Shown here piece after piece: positions 26,001 to 34,046 of a stretch of DNA of 64,000 nucleotides. A model generated the notes under the pieces. The model did not search any database. It was given only the letters and a program-made list of their open reading frames with translations, and was not told the origin of the DNA. The stretch comes from Streptomyces spectabilis. Lineage in GTDB: Bacteria; Actinomycetota; Actinomycetes; Streptomycetales; Streptomycetaceae. The stretch's first letter is position 1. The number at the start of each line of letters is the position of its first letter. The position numbers were made by a program, and so were the translations under genes. The stretch spans positions 6,210,501 through 6,274,500 of the forward strand of contig NZ_CP023690.1 in assembly GCF_008704795.1 (NCBI RefSeq). Direction: 5' to 3'.

Positions 26001-26532
26001 CCAGTGGCACGTCAGCGGCGCCCACGCGGGCCGCACCCCCGTCGCCAGCGAGCACGGCTTCGACGTCACCCTGGAAGCGGGCCCCTACGAAGTGCGTGTG
26101 CGCGGCTCCATGGACCGCGTCGAACGCGACGGCGAAGGCCGCGCCTACGTCGTCGACTTCAAGACCGGCAAACAGGCCCCCAGCGCCGCCGACGTCGCCC
26201 GCCACCCCCAGCTGGCCGTCTACCAGCTCGCGGTGCGCGAGGGCGCGGCCGACGACGCGTTCGGCGGCACGCGCCCCGAAGCGGGCGGCGCGGAACTGGT
26301 GCATCTGCGCCAGGGCGCCGCCAAGAAGGACGGCGGCGACACCCTGCCGAAGGTCCAGGCACAGCAGCCCCTGGAAGGCGGCGAAGGCGACTGGGTCGGC
26401 GACCTCCTGGCCACCGCCGCGGGCAAGGTCCTCGACGAACGCTTCACGCCCGCAACGGGCCAGCACTGCACCCACTGCGCCTTCCGCGCCTCCTGCAGCG
26501 CCCTCCCGGAAGGCCGCCAGGTCGTGGAGTGA
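23086..26532 (+). CDS. adnA: AdnA-like helicase-nuclease subunit (UvrD helicase + Fe-S PD-(D/E)XK nuclease)
   Basis: A 1148-residue subunit of the actinobacterial AdnAB double-strand-break resection machine. The superfamily-1 helicase has Walker A GPGTGKTT (61-68), motif II VDEYQDTDPSQ (near 270), GDPDQSIYTFRG (near 297) and TAHRSKGLQW (near 700). A long Ala/Glu/Asp-rich insertion lies at about 465-515. The C-terminal nuclease has VDFKTGKQAP (near 1022). Cysteines 893, 1128, 1131 and 1137 are arranged C...CxxCx5C, the AddB/Cas4-type iron-sulfur clamp. I chose GTG 23086, which matches where similarity should begin; the ribosome site (AGGA) is rather distant. The AdnB partner is at 27.5 kb, after an intervening lipoprotein gene. 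Confidence 0.93.
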   Translation: MSSTSSARHARHLSYQQVRQGVTGAYRLVRTPPVSADPPELDARQRSVVDHDGGPLLVLAGPGTGKTTTLVESVAARVAKGTDPERVLVLTFSRKAAVELRDRMAHRIGAADAPQATTFHSFCYALVRAHQDADLFVEPLRLLSGPEQDVAVRELLAGQLALGEEGLARVRWPDELRACLTTRGFADEVRAVLARSRELGLGPAALDAFARRSGRPDWRAAAAFLAEYLDVLDLQGVLDYAELVHRAVLLAHRPEVARALAAQYDAVFVDEYQDTDPSQVRLLHALAGGGRDLVAFGDPDQSIYTFRGADVNGILRFPADFPRADGTPAPVEVLTTSRRSGAGLLAATRLLTRRMPLTRLPAEKVRAHRELAAVRDGGRVDVLTFPTAGAEIDNIADVLRRAHLEDGVPWSEMAVLVRAGARTLPSFRRSLTAAGVPLDIDGDDIPLRHEPAVTALLTALRAVATAEDQARAGAARGDAATGAGAPEAETAAGDRPEGAAEDQARPEDPAADPADGAVTPAWLGTETALTLLTSPLAGMDAADLRRLGRALREEERAAGQHLPPPSDELLARALAEPERLVAHDPSYAKGAQRLGELLGRARACLAGGGTAEQALWELWNGTPWPRRLERTARRGGAAGRNADRDLDAVCALFATAARAEERTGGRGALNFLEEIEAQDIAADTLTRRAARPDAVRLMTAHRSKGLQWRLVVVAGVQEGLWPDLRRRGSLLEADRIGRDGIAEPLTPGALLSEERRLFYVAATRARERLVVTAVKAPADDGDQPSRFLTELGVEPKDVTGRPRRPLSVSALVAELRATTVDPHASDALREAAARRLARLAGLADTDGRPLVPSAHPSRWWGMHEPTASTAPLRDRDKPVTLSGSALDQLANTCALQWFLGREVKADAPATAAQGFGNVVHVLADEVASGRTPADLDVLMERLESVWDALAFDAPWKSDQEKEHARGALERFLQWHVSGAHAGRTPVASEHGFDVTLEAGPYEVRVRGSMDRVERDGEGRAYVVDFKTGKQAPSAADVARHPQLAVYQLAVREGAADDAFGGTRPEAGGAELVHLRQGAAKKDGGDTLPKVQAQQPLEGGEGDWVGDLLATAAGKVLDERFTPATGQHCTHCAFRASCSALPEGRQVVE

Positions 26533-26692
26533 CACCCGCCGCCGGGCTCCCGGTGGTGGCCAACGTCACGTCCCGCCACCCGCGCTCATAGCACTCGCAC
26601 AGGCCATCTAAAGTCTCGGTAAAGCTGAGCCGTGCATGGGGCGCGGTGCGTCCCGCACCCCCCGAACGTGCACCGTCCTGAGGAGAGTCACC

Positions 26693-27391
26693 ATGGCAGC
26701 CAACCGGAAGCTCCTGGCAGCGGCAGCCGCCTGCGCCGCCGCCGTCATCGGCGTCACGGGCTGCAGCAGCGACAGCGGCGGCGACAAGGACCCCTTCGAG
26801 GGCATGAGCGCCGACAAGATCGCCAAGAAGGCGTCCAAGGCCTCCAAGAACGCGGGCTCCTTCGCGATGAAGAGCGAGGTCAAGGAGGACGGCGCGCAGA
26901 CCACCGGCGCGTTCTCCGTCACCGAGGGCGGCGACTGCAAGGCCACGATCGACTCGGGCAAGACGGGCCACTCCGAGCTGCTCCACGTCGGCAAGGCCCA
27001 GTACGTGAAGGCCGACGAGAAGTTCTGGAAGGCGAGTGCCGGCGCCACCATCGCCGGACGGGTCAAGGGCCGTTGGGTGAAGACGCCCAGCGCCCAGGGC
27101 GGCAGCGCCTGCAACCTGGACGACATGTTCGAGAGCAAGAAGCTCAAGGGTCTCAAGCGTGGGGAGGACGCCGAGGTGAACGGCACGAAGGCGGCCGTCC
27201 TCGTCAAGAAGAAGGGCAAGGAGACCACCACCTTCTACGTCGCCATGGAGGGCAAGCCCTACTTCCTGAAGGTCACCAACGACGGTGACGACAAGGGCAC
27301 GGCGACCTTCAGCGACTACGGCAAGCCCGTCGACGTCAAGGCCCCCGCGGCCGACGAGGTCGTCGACCAGAAGGAGCTGGCGGGCCTCTGA
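26693..27391 (+). CDS. secreted lipoprotein of unknown function between adnA and adnB
   Basis: A 232-residue lipoprotein. Signal peptide with lipobox VTGC (cysteine about 23), then a short Ser/Asp/Gly linker. The mature part is Lys-rich with alternating beta-type segments, and two further cysteines (in DCKAT and SACNLD) may form a disulfide. The overall pattern resembles the LppX/LprG-type or LolA-like lipid carriers and the many Streptomyces lipoproteins annotated only as hypothetical. GAGGAGAG lies before the ATG. It has its own upstream region (160 bases) and a strong terminator, so it seems to be a separate transcription unit inserted between the two adn genes. Confidence 0.85.
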   Translation: MAANRKLLAAAAACAAAVIGVTGCSSDSGGDKDPFEGMSADKIAKKASKASKNAGSFAMKSEVKEDGAQTTGAFSVTEGGDCKATIDSGKTGHSELLHVGKAQYVKADEKFWKASAGATIAGRVKGRWVKTPSAQGGSACNLDDMFESKKLKGLKRGEDAEVNGTKAAVLVKKKGKETTTFYVAMEGKPYFLKVTNDGDDKGTATFSDYGKPVDVKAPAADEVVDQKELAGL

Positions 27392-27407
27392 GCCGCCCCG
27401 CTCCGCG

Positions 27408-27447
27408 GCGGCGGCCACCGACAGCCCCGGCTGTCAGTGGCCGCCGC
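27408..27447 (+). terminator. strong terminator after the lipoprotein gene, just before adnB
   Basis: An 11-base stem (27408-27418 with 27437-27447), one mismatch, then a further 7-base stem (27420-27426 with 27429-27435) and a two-base geometric loop. It begins 17 bases after the lipoprotein stop and ends 13 bases before the adnB GTG, so adnB must be transcribed from inside or after this hairpin, or by read-through. Confidence 0.8.
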
Positions 27448-27460
27448 TAGCCTTTCTCAC

Positions 27461-30400
27461 GTGCCTTCCCGCCTCACCCACCCCGACGAGCTCAAAGAGC
27501 TCCTCGGCATCCCCTTCACCCCGGAGCAGACGGCCTGCATCACCGCGCCGCCCGCCCCGCAGGTGATCGTGGCCGGAGCCGGGTCGGGCAAGACGACGGT
27601 GATGGCCGCGCGCGTGGTGTGGCTGGTCGGCACCGGCCAGGTCGCCCCTGAGCAGGTCCTCGGCCTGACGTTCACCAACAAGGCGGCGGGCGAGCTCGCC
27701 GACCGCGTCCGACAGGCCCTGGTCAAGGCGGGCGTCACCGACCCGGACCCGGCCGACCCCGACGACGCCCCGGGCGAGCCGGTCATCTCCACGTACCATG
27801 CCTTCGCGGGCCGCCTGCTGACCGACCACGGCCTGCGCATCGGCCTGGAACCCACCTCCCGGCTCCTCGCCGACGCCACCCGCTTCCAGCTCGCCGCGCG
27901 CGTGCTGCGCGAGGCCCCCGGCCCGTACCCGGCGCTCACCCGCTCCTTCCCCGACCTCGTCAGCGACCTCCTGGCCCTCGACAGCGAGCTCGCCGAGCAC
28001 CTCGTGGACCCCGGCGCACTGCGCGCGTACGACACCGAACTCCTGCGCACCCTGGCGGGCGCCAAACTCACCAACGGCGACCTCCGCAAGGTCCCCGAGG
28101 CGGCGGCCGCCCGCACCGAGCTCACCGGCCTCGTCGAGCGGTACCGCGACGCCAAGCGCGCCCGCGACCTCCTCGACTTCGGCGACCAGATCGCCCACTC
28201 CGCGACCCTCGCCCGCACCCGCGCGGACGTCGGCGCGATCCTGCGCGAGGAGTTCCACGTCGTCCTGCTCGACGAGTACCAGGACACGTCCGTCGCCCAG
28301 CGCGTCCTCCTCGCAGGACTGTTCGGCGGCGGCACCGGCCACCCCGTCACCGCCGTCGGCGACCCCTGCCAGGCCATCTACGGCTGGCGCGGCGCCTCCG
28401 TCGCCAACCTCGACGACTTCCCGCACCACTTCGCCCACGCCGACGGCCGCCCCGCCGCCCGCCACGCCCTCAGCGAGAACCGCCGCAGCGGCGGCCGCCT
28501 CCTCGACCTCGCCAACGGTCTGGCCGCCCCCCTGCGCGCCCGCCACGCGGGCGTGGAGGCCCTGCGGCCCGCCCCCGGCGCCGAGCGCGACGGCACGGTC
28601 CGGTGCGCCCTCCTGCGCACTCACGCCGAAGAGATCGACTGGATCGCCGACTCCCTCGCCCACCTCGTCCGCACCGGCACCGCACCCGGCGAGATCGCCG
28701 TCCTGTGCCGCACGGCCACCGACTTCGCCGACATCCAGGGCGCCCTCGTCGCCCGCGACGTCCCCGTCGAGGTCGTCGGCCTCTCCGGGCTCCTGCACCT
28801 GCCCGAAGTCGCCGACCTCGTCGCCGTCTGCGAGGTCCTCCAGGACCCCGGCGCCAACGCCTCCCTGGTGCGGCTCCTCACCGGCCCCCGCTGGCGCGTC
28901 GGCGCCCGCGACCTCGCCCTCCTCGGCCGCCGCGCCCGCCTGCTCGTCCGCCACGGCCACCCGGCGCCCGGCGGCCCCGACGACCCCGAAGCCGCCGACC
29001 GGCGCCTCGCCCAGGCCGTGGAAGGCGTCGACCCGTCCGAGGTGATATCGCTCGCCGACGCCCTCGACACCTTCCTGGAATCGCCGATCGGCACCTCCGA
29101 AGACGACGGCCTGCCCTTCTCCGCCGAAGCCCGCGTCCGGTTCGCCCACCTCGCCGCCGAACTGCGCGACCTGCGCCGCTCCCTCGCCGACCCCCTGATG
29201 GACGTCCTGCACCGCGTCCTCGCCGTCACCGGCCTGGAAGTCGAGCTTTCCGCGTCCCCGCACGCCCTGGCCGCCCGCCGCCGCGAGACCCTCTCCAACT
29301 TCCTGGACGTCGCCGCGTCCTTCGCCGCCCACGACCCCGCCGCCTCCCTGCTCGCCTTCCTCGGCTTCCTGCGCACCGCCGCGCAGTACGAAAAGGGCCT
29401 CGACAACGCCCTGCCCGGCGGCGAGAACACCGTCAAGGTGCTCACCGCCCACAAGTCCAAGGGCCTGGAGTGGGACGTCGTCGCCGTCCCCGGCCTCGTC
29501 ACCGGCACCTTCCCGAGCGCACAGGGTCGCGAGAAGTGGACCGCGCAGGCCAAGGTCGTCCCGCACGCCCTGCGCGGCGACGCCGACACCCTGCCCGACG
29601 TCGACACCTGGGACGCCAAGGGCCTCAAGGCCTTCCACGCCGACATGAAGGACCACCAGCACACCGAGGAGCTCCGCCTCGGCTACGTGACCTTCACCCG
29701 GCCCCGCAGCCTCCTCCTGGGCTCCGGCCACTGGTGGGGCCCCACCCAGAAGAAGCCGCGCGGCCCCTCCGACTTCCTCAAGGCCCTGCACGACCACTGC
29801 GCCGCGGGCCACGGCGAGATCGAAGCCTGGGCCGACGAGCCGCAGGACGGCGAGGGGAACCCCGCCCTGCGCGAGGCCGCCGCCGACCACGCCTGGCCGC
29901 TCCCGCTCGACCCCGCCTCCCTGGCCCGCCGCCGCGCCGCCGCGGACACCGTCCAGGCACACCTGGGCCGCCTCAGGACCGACGGAGCCCGCGACCACCA
30001 GGACCCCCACCCGGCAGCGGACCCGGAGTGGCCACCGCCCCCCGAGGACGACGAGTACGACGAGCCCTACGAAGACGCGTACGACGACGAAGACTCGTAC
30101 GGTGCGCATGACTCGTACGGTGCGCACGACCACGAAGACAGCGGCCCCCCGCCCGAGGCCGATGACCCCTCCGACTGGGACGCCTGGAGCAGCGACCGCC
30201 CGTCGCCCCTGCCCCCGACCCCGGAACCGGCCATCCCGCACGCACGCGTACCGCACGCCACGGCACCCCAGCAGCCCCTGACCCCGGAGGAACAGCGCAC
30301 CCTCGCCTCCTGGGACCGCGACCTGGACGCCCTCACCGACGAACTGCTGCGCGCCCGCCAAGGCGTGCGCGACGTGCCCCTGCCCGCCACGCTCACCGCC

Positions 30401-31078
30401 TCCCAGCTGCTGCGCCTCGCCGCCGACCCCGACGGCCTCGCCCAGGAGCTCGCCCGGCCCATGCCCCGGCCGCCCCAGCCCGCCGCCCGGCGGGGCACCC
30501 GCTTCCACGCCTGGGTGGAGGCCCGCTTCGAAGAGCTGCGCCTGCCCATGCTCGGCCCCGACGAACTGCCCGGCGGCGCCCCCGGAGAGGCCGACATCGC
30601 CGACGAGCGCGACCTGGAAGCACTCAAGGAAGCCTTCGAACGCACCGAGTACGCCCGCCGCACGCCCTACCGCGCCGAGGTCCCCGTCCAGCTCACCCTC
30701 GCCGGCCGCCTCATCCGCGGCCGCATCGACGCCGTCTACAAACAGGGCGAAGGCGCCGGCACCACGTACGAGATCGTCGACTGGAAGACCAGCCGCACCC
30801 AGGACGCCGACCCGCTCCAGCTCGCCGTGTACCGCCTGGCCTGGGCCGAGCAGCACGGCGTCCCCCCGGAGTCGGTGACAGCCACGTTCCTGTACGTCCG
30901 CAGCGGCGACGCCGTACGCCCCCGGAACCTGCCCGGCCGGACGGAGCTGGAACGACTGCTGATCGGCGAGGACGAGCGCCACGACACCGACGGCGACGAC
31001 GGCGGACAAAGCGGCCGAAGCAGCGGCGGCCCGGAGCCCGACCGGCCACCGGACAGGACCGCCCCCGCGGGCCGATAG
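27461..31078 (+). CDS. adnB: AdnB-like helicase-nuclease subunit
   Basis: A 1205-residue second AdnAB subunit. Helicase motifs: Walker A GAGSGKTT (39-46), LLDEYQDTSVAQ (near 272), GDPCQAIYGWRG (near 300), TAHKSKGLEW (near 663). A very acidic, disordered linker at about 845-905 contains a tandem DSYGAHD-type repeat. The C-terminal nuclease has GRIDAVYK, IVDWKTS (near 1105) and LQLAVYRLAW, with no iron-sulfur cysteines, unlike AdnA. GTG 27461 lacks a ribosome site; TAGCCT lies seven bases upstream, so a leaderless start is possible. The dipeptidase gene follows after ten bases. Confidence 0.93.
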   Translation: MPSRLTHPDELKELLGIPFTPEQTACITAPPAPQVIVAGAGSGKTTVMAARVVWLVGTGQVAPEQVLGLTFTNKAAGELADRVRQALVKAGVTDPDPADPDDAPGEPVISTYHAFAGRLLTDHGLRIGLEPTSRLLADATRFQLAARVLREAPGPYPALTRSFPDLVSDLLALDSELAEHLVDPGALRAYDTELLRTLAGAKLTNGDLRKVPEAAAARTELTGLVERYRDAKRARDLLDFGDQIAHSATLARTRADVGAILREEFHVVLLDEYQDTSVAQRVLLAGLFGGGTGHPVTAVGDPCQAIYGWRGASVANLDDFPHHFAHADGRPAARHALSENRRSGGRLLDLANGLAAPLRARHAGVEALRPAPGAERDGTVRCALLRTHAEEIDWIADSLAHLVRTGTAPGEIAVLCRTATDFADIQGALVARDVPVEVVGLSGLLHLPEVADLVAVCEVLQDPGANASLVRLLTGPRWRVGARDLALLGRRARLLVRHGHPAPGGPDDPEAADRRLAQAVEGVDPSEVISLADALDTFLESPIGTSEDDGLPFSAEARVRFAHLAAELRDLRRSLADPLMDVLHRVLAVTGLEVELSASPHALAARRRETLSNFLDVAASFAAHDPAASLLAFLGFLRTAAQYEKGLDNALPGGENTVKVLTAHKSKGLEWDVVAVPGLVTGTFPSAQGREKWTAQAKVVPHALRGDADTLPDVDTWDAKGLKAFHADMKDHQHTEELRLGYVTFTRPRSLLLGSGHWWGPTQKKPRGPSDFLKALHDHCAAGHGEIEAWADEPQDGEGNPALREAAADHAWPLPLDPASLARRRAAADTVQAHLGRLRTDGARDHQDPHPAADPEWPPPPEDDEYDEPYEDAYDDEDSYGAHDSYGAHDHEDSGPPPEADDPSDWDAWSSDRPSPLPPTPEPAIPHARVPHATAPQQPLTPEEQRTLASWDRDLDALTDELLRARQGVRDVPLPATLTASQLLRLAADPDGLAQELARPMPRPPQPAARRGTRFHAWVEARFEELRLPMLGPDELPGGAPGEADIADERDLEALKEAFERTEYARRTPYRAEVPVQLTLAGRLIRGRIDAVYKQGEGAGTTYEIVDWKTSRTQDADPLQLAVYRLAWAEQHGVPPESVTATFLYVRSGDAVRPRNLPGRTELERLLIGEDERHDTDGDDGGQSGRSSGGPEPDRPPDRTAPAGR
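30092..30127 (+). repeat. 18-bp tandem duplication in the AdnB linker
   Basis: Two nearly identical 18-base units (30092-30109 and 30110-30127; one mismatch at the end) encode a repeated DSYGAHD-like heptad in the acidic linker. Confidence 0.85.
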
Positions 31079-31088
31079 GCTCGTGACC

Positions 31089-32510
31089 ATGAGTAAGTCC
31101 GCCGACCAAGCTGACAGTGTCGTCAGCGCCGTACGCGAGTACGTCGACGACCACCGCGCCGCCTTCCTCGACGACCTCGCCGAGTGGCTGCGCATCCCGT
31201 CCGTGTCGGCGCAGCCCGAGCACGCCGACGACGTGCGCCGCAGCGCCGACTGGCTCGCCGCCCGACTGAAGGACACCGGCTTCCCGACCGCCGAGGTGTG
31301 GGAGACGGCGGGCGCCCCCGCCGTCTTCGCCGAATGGCCCTCCGGCGACCCCCAGGCCCCCACAGTCCTCGTCTACGGCCACCACGACGTGCAGCCCGCC
31401 GCCCGCGAGGACGGCTGGGACACCGACCCCTTCGAGCCCGTCGTCCGCGACAACCGCCTCTACGCGCGCGGCGCCGCCGACGACAAGGGCCAGGTCTTCT
31501 TCCACACCCTCGGCGTGCGCGCCCACCTCGCCGTCACCGGCCGCACCGCCCCCGCCGTGAACCTGAAGCTGATCGTCGAGGGCGAGGAGGAATCCGGCTC
31601 CACGCACTTCCGCGACCTGATCGAGCGCCACCGCGACCGCCTCAGCGCCGACGCCGTCGTCGTCTCCGACACCGGCATGTGGTCCAAGGACACCCCGACC
31701 GTCTGCACCGGCATGCGCGGCCTCGCCGACTGCGAGATCGAGCTGTACGGCCCCGACCAGGACATCCACTCCGGCTCCTTCGGCGGCGCCGTACCCAACC
31801 CGGCCACCGCCGCCGCCCGCCTCGTCGCCGCACTCCACGACGAGCACGCGCGCGTAGCCGTACCGGGCTTCTACGACGGCATCGTCGAGCTCACCGAGCG
31901 CGAACGGGAACTCTTCGCAGAGCTGCCCTTCGACGAAGCCGAATGGCTGCGCACCGCCAAGTCGCACGCGCCCTACGGAGAGGCCGGACACACCACCCTG
32001 GAGCGCGTCTGGGCCCGCCCCACCGCCGAGGTCAACGGCATCGGAGGCGGCTACCAAGGCGCGGGCGGCAAGACGATCATCCCGTCGAGCGCCCTCCTGA
32101 AGCTCTCCTTCCGCCTGGTCGCGGGCCAGGACCCCGACCACGTCGAAGAAGCCGTCCGCGCGTGGGTCGCCGACCAGCTGCCCGCAGGCATCCGGCACAC
32201 CATCACCTTCGGCGCCGCCACCCGCCCCTGCCTGACCCCGCTCGACCACCCCGCCCTGCAGTCCGTGGCCCGCGCCATGAGCCGCGCCTTCGAGCAGAAG
32301 ATCCGCTTCACGCGCGAAGGCGGCTCAGGACCCGCAGCCGACCTCCAGGACGTCCTCGGGGCACCCGTGCTCTTCCTCGGCATCTCCATTCCCTCGGACG
32401 GCTGGCACGCGCCGAACGAGAAGGTCGAGCTCGACCTGCTCCTCAAGGGCGTCGAGACCACCGCCTACCTCTGGGGCGACCTCGCGGAGCACTGGCGCGA
32501 TGCACCCTGA
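31089..32510 (+). CDS. M20-family dipeptidase/metallopeptidase
   Basis: A 473-residue zinc peptidase of the M20 (ArgE/DapE/carnosinase-like) family. The metal site begins with YGHHDVQPA. RGAADDKGQ holds the bridging aspartate and VEGEEESGS the catalytic glutamate. A later metal-ligand region and a lid domain with NGIGGGYQGAGGKTIIPS follow. It should hydrolyse dipeptides or similar amides in the cytoplasm. The start may be ATG 31089 or the GTG two codons earlier. It lies ten bases after adnB and 60 bases before nudC, all on the same strand, so it may be in one transcription unit with both. Confidence 0.93.
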   Translation: MSKSADQADSVVSAVREYVDDHRAAFLDDLAEWLRIPSVSAQPEHADDVRRSADWLAARLKDTGFPTAEVWETAGAPAVFAEWPSGDPQAPTVLVYGHHDVQPAAREDGWDTDPFEPVVRDNRLYARGAADDKGQVFFHTLGVRAHLAVTGRTAPAVNLKLIVEGEEESGSTHFRDLIERHRDRLSADAVVVSDTGMWSKDTPTVCTGMRGLADCEIELYGPDQDIHSGSFGGAVPNPATAAARLVAALHDEHARVAVPGFYDGIVELTERERELFAELPFDEAEWLRTAKSHAPYGEAGHTTLERVWARPTAEVNGIGGGYQGAGGKTIIPSSALLKLSFRLVAGQDPDHVEEAVRAWVADQLPAGIRHTITFGAATRPCLTPLDHPALQSVARAMSRAFEQKIRFTREGGSGPAADLQDVLGAPVLFLGISIPSDGWHAPNEKVELDLLLKGVETTAYLWGDLAEHWRDAP

Positions 32511-32570
32511 GCACACCGAAGACACCTGCTCGCTGAACCACCCATTCCACCGGGGGAGTTGGAAGCACCA

Positions 32571-33518
32571 GTGACCACCTGGACCGACCGCGCCGCAGAC
32601 CGCCCCGTCTCGCTCACCGCGCCGAGCGGCATCGACCGCGCGGCCCACCACCGCCTCGACGAGGCCTGGCTCGCCGCCGCGTGGAGCCACCCCTCGACCC
32701 GCGTCTTCGTGGTCTCCGGCGGCCAGGTCCTCATCGACGAGACCCCCGACGGCCGCACCGAACTGGTCATGACCCCCAGCTTCGAAGCGCCCCTCACCGA
32801 AGCCCACCGCTACTTCCTGGGCACCGACGACGACGGCGTGAGCTACTTCGCCCTCCAGAAGGACACCCTGCCCGGCCGCATGGACGCCTCCGCGCGCGCC
32901 GCCGGACTGCGCGAGGCAGGCCTGCTCCTGTCACCCCGCGACGCGGGCCTGATGGTGCACGCCGTCGCCCTGGAGAACTGGCAGCGCATGCACCGCTTCT
33001 GCTCGCGCTGCGGCGAGCGCACCGTCATCGCGGCCGCCGGCCACATCCGCCGCTGCCAGGCCTGCGGCGCCGAGCACTACCCCCGCACCGACCCGGCCGT
33101 GATCATGCTCGTGACGGACGAGAAGGACCGCGCGCTCCTCGGCCGCCAGGTCCACTGGCCCGAAGGCCGCTTCTCCACCCTCGCCGGCTTCGTGGAGCCC
33201 GGAGAGTCCATCGAGCAGTCCGTACGCCGCGAGGTCTGGGAAGAAGCGGGCGTCACCGTCGGCGACGTCGAGTACGTCACCAGCCAGCCCTGGCCGTTCC
33301 CGTCCAGCCTCATGCTCGGCTTCATGGCCAAGGCCACCTCGTCTGAGATCAACGTCGACGGCGAGGAGATCCACGAGGCCCGCTGGTTCTCCCGCGACGA
33401 CCTGCGGGCCGCGTTCGAGTCCGGGGAGGTCCTGCCTCCCTACGGCATCTCGATCGCGGCCCGCCTGATCGAACTCTGGTACGGCGAGTCCCTGCCGCGC
33501 CCCGGCGCGGCGGCCTGA
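32571..33518 (+). CDS. nudC: NudC-type NAD(H) pyrophosphatase
   Basis: A 315-residue Nudix enzyme. An N-terminal NudC-like domain is followed by a zinc ribbon, CSRCGE...CQACGA. The full Nudix box is GFVEPGESIEQSVRREVWEE followed by AGV, and the NudC signature SQPWPFPSS comes downstream. The family hydrolyses NADH to NMNH and AMP and can remove NAD caps from RNA; mycobacterial NudC (Rv3199c) also inactivates some drug-NAD adducts. GTG start with GGAAG at a good distance. It runs towards the mycoredoxin gene, with only 16 bases between the two stop codons. Confidence 0.95.
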   Translation: MTTWTDRAADRPVSLTAPSGIDRAAHHRLDEAWLAAAWSHPSTRVFVVSGGQVLIDETPDGRTELVMTPSFEAPLTEAHRYFLGTDDDGVSYFALQKDTLPGRMDASARAAGLREAGLLLSPRDAGLMVHAVALENWQRMHRFCSRCGERTVIAAAGHIRRCQACGAEHYPRTDPAVIMLVTDEKDRALLGRQVHWPEGRFSTLAGFVEPGESIEQSVRREVWEEAGVTVGDVEYVTSQPWPFPSSLMLGFMAKATSSEINVDGEEIHEARWFSRDDLRAAFESGEVLPPYGISIAARLIELWYGESLPRPGAAA

Positions 33519-33534
33519 CCCGGCCCCTCGGGAC

Positions 33535-33777
33535 CTAGGCGGCGAGCTTCTGCTTCACCTGCGCCAGCGAGGGGTTCGTCAACGTCGAACCGTCCGGGAA
33601 GAGAACGGTGGGAACCGTCTGGTTCCCCCCGTTCGCCTTCTCGACGAACGCGGCGGACTCCGGGTCCTGCTCGATGTTGATCTCGGCGTACGCGATGCCC
33701 TCGCGGTCCATCTGGCCCTTCAGCCTGCGGCAGTAGCCGCACCACGTGGTGCTGTACATCGTCACAGTGCCCGGCAT
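33535..33777 (-). CDS. mrx1: mycoredoxin (Mrx1-type glutaredoxin)
   Basis: An 80-residue thioredoxin-fold protein with the dithiol active site TTWCGYC (C13 and C16) and the cis-proline TVP near residue 55. In actinobacteria this is mycoredoxin, which reduces mycothiol mixed disulfides on proteins. In M. tuberculosis the orthologue (Rv3198A) also lies between nudC and uvrD2. ATG 33777. Upstream, on the same strand, is a perfect SigR consensus promoter, consistent with a role in recovery from thiol oxidation. Confidence 0.93.
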   Translation of the reverse strand: MPGTVTMYSTTWCGYCRRLKGQMDREGIAYAEINIEQDPESAAFVEKANGGNQTVPTVLFPDGSTLTNPSLAQVKQKLAA

Positions 33778-33845
33778 GTCTCTCGCGCTCCTTCACGGCT
33801 CGGGGTGCGTCATCGCACTTCGGGGTGCGTCGTCGCACCCAGTCG

Positions 33846-33872
33846 AACGTACGCGACCCCGCAGCCATTCCC
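33846..33872 (-). promoter_or_regulatory. SigR-type promoter of the mycoredoxin gene
   Basis: On the minus strand: GGGAAT (33872 down to 33867), exactly 18 bases, then GTT (33848 down to 33846). It matches the full SigR consensus GGGAAT-N18-GTT. The predicted start is near 33838, giving a leader of about 60 bases. Confidence 0.8.
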
Positions 33873-34046
33873 GCACCCGCGCCCCACCCGCCCACGCACA
33901 CGCCCTGGCACCAGTACCTGCCCCGGCACCAGGACACGCTCCAGCACCGGGCCGTGCTCCGGGGCCTCCCGCGATTAATACGACTGCGACCGTCACCCTG
34001 TGGACAACCCGCTCACCCGCCCCACAGGAACTGGCAGCATTGAAGG

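Noticed and set aside
33976..33985. TAATACGACT, identical to the first half of the T7 phage promoter
   Set aside because: The second half (CACTATAG) is absent, no phage polymerase or phage genes are present, and a 10-base match occurs by chance.
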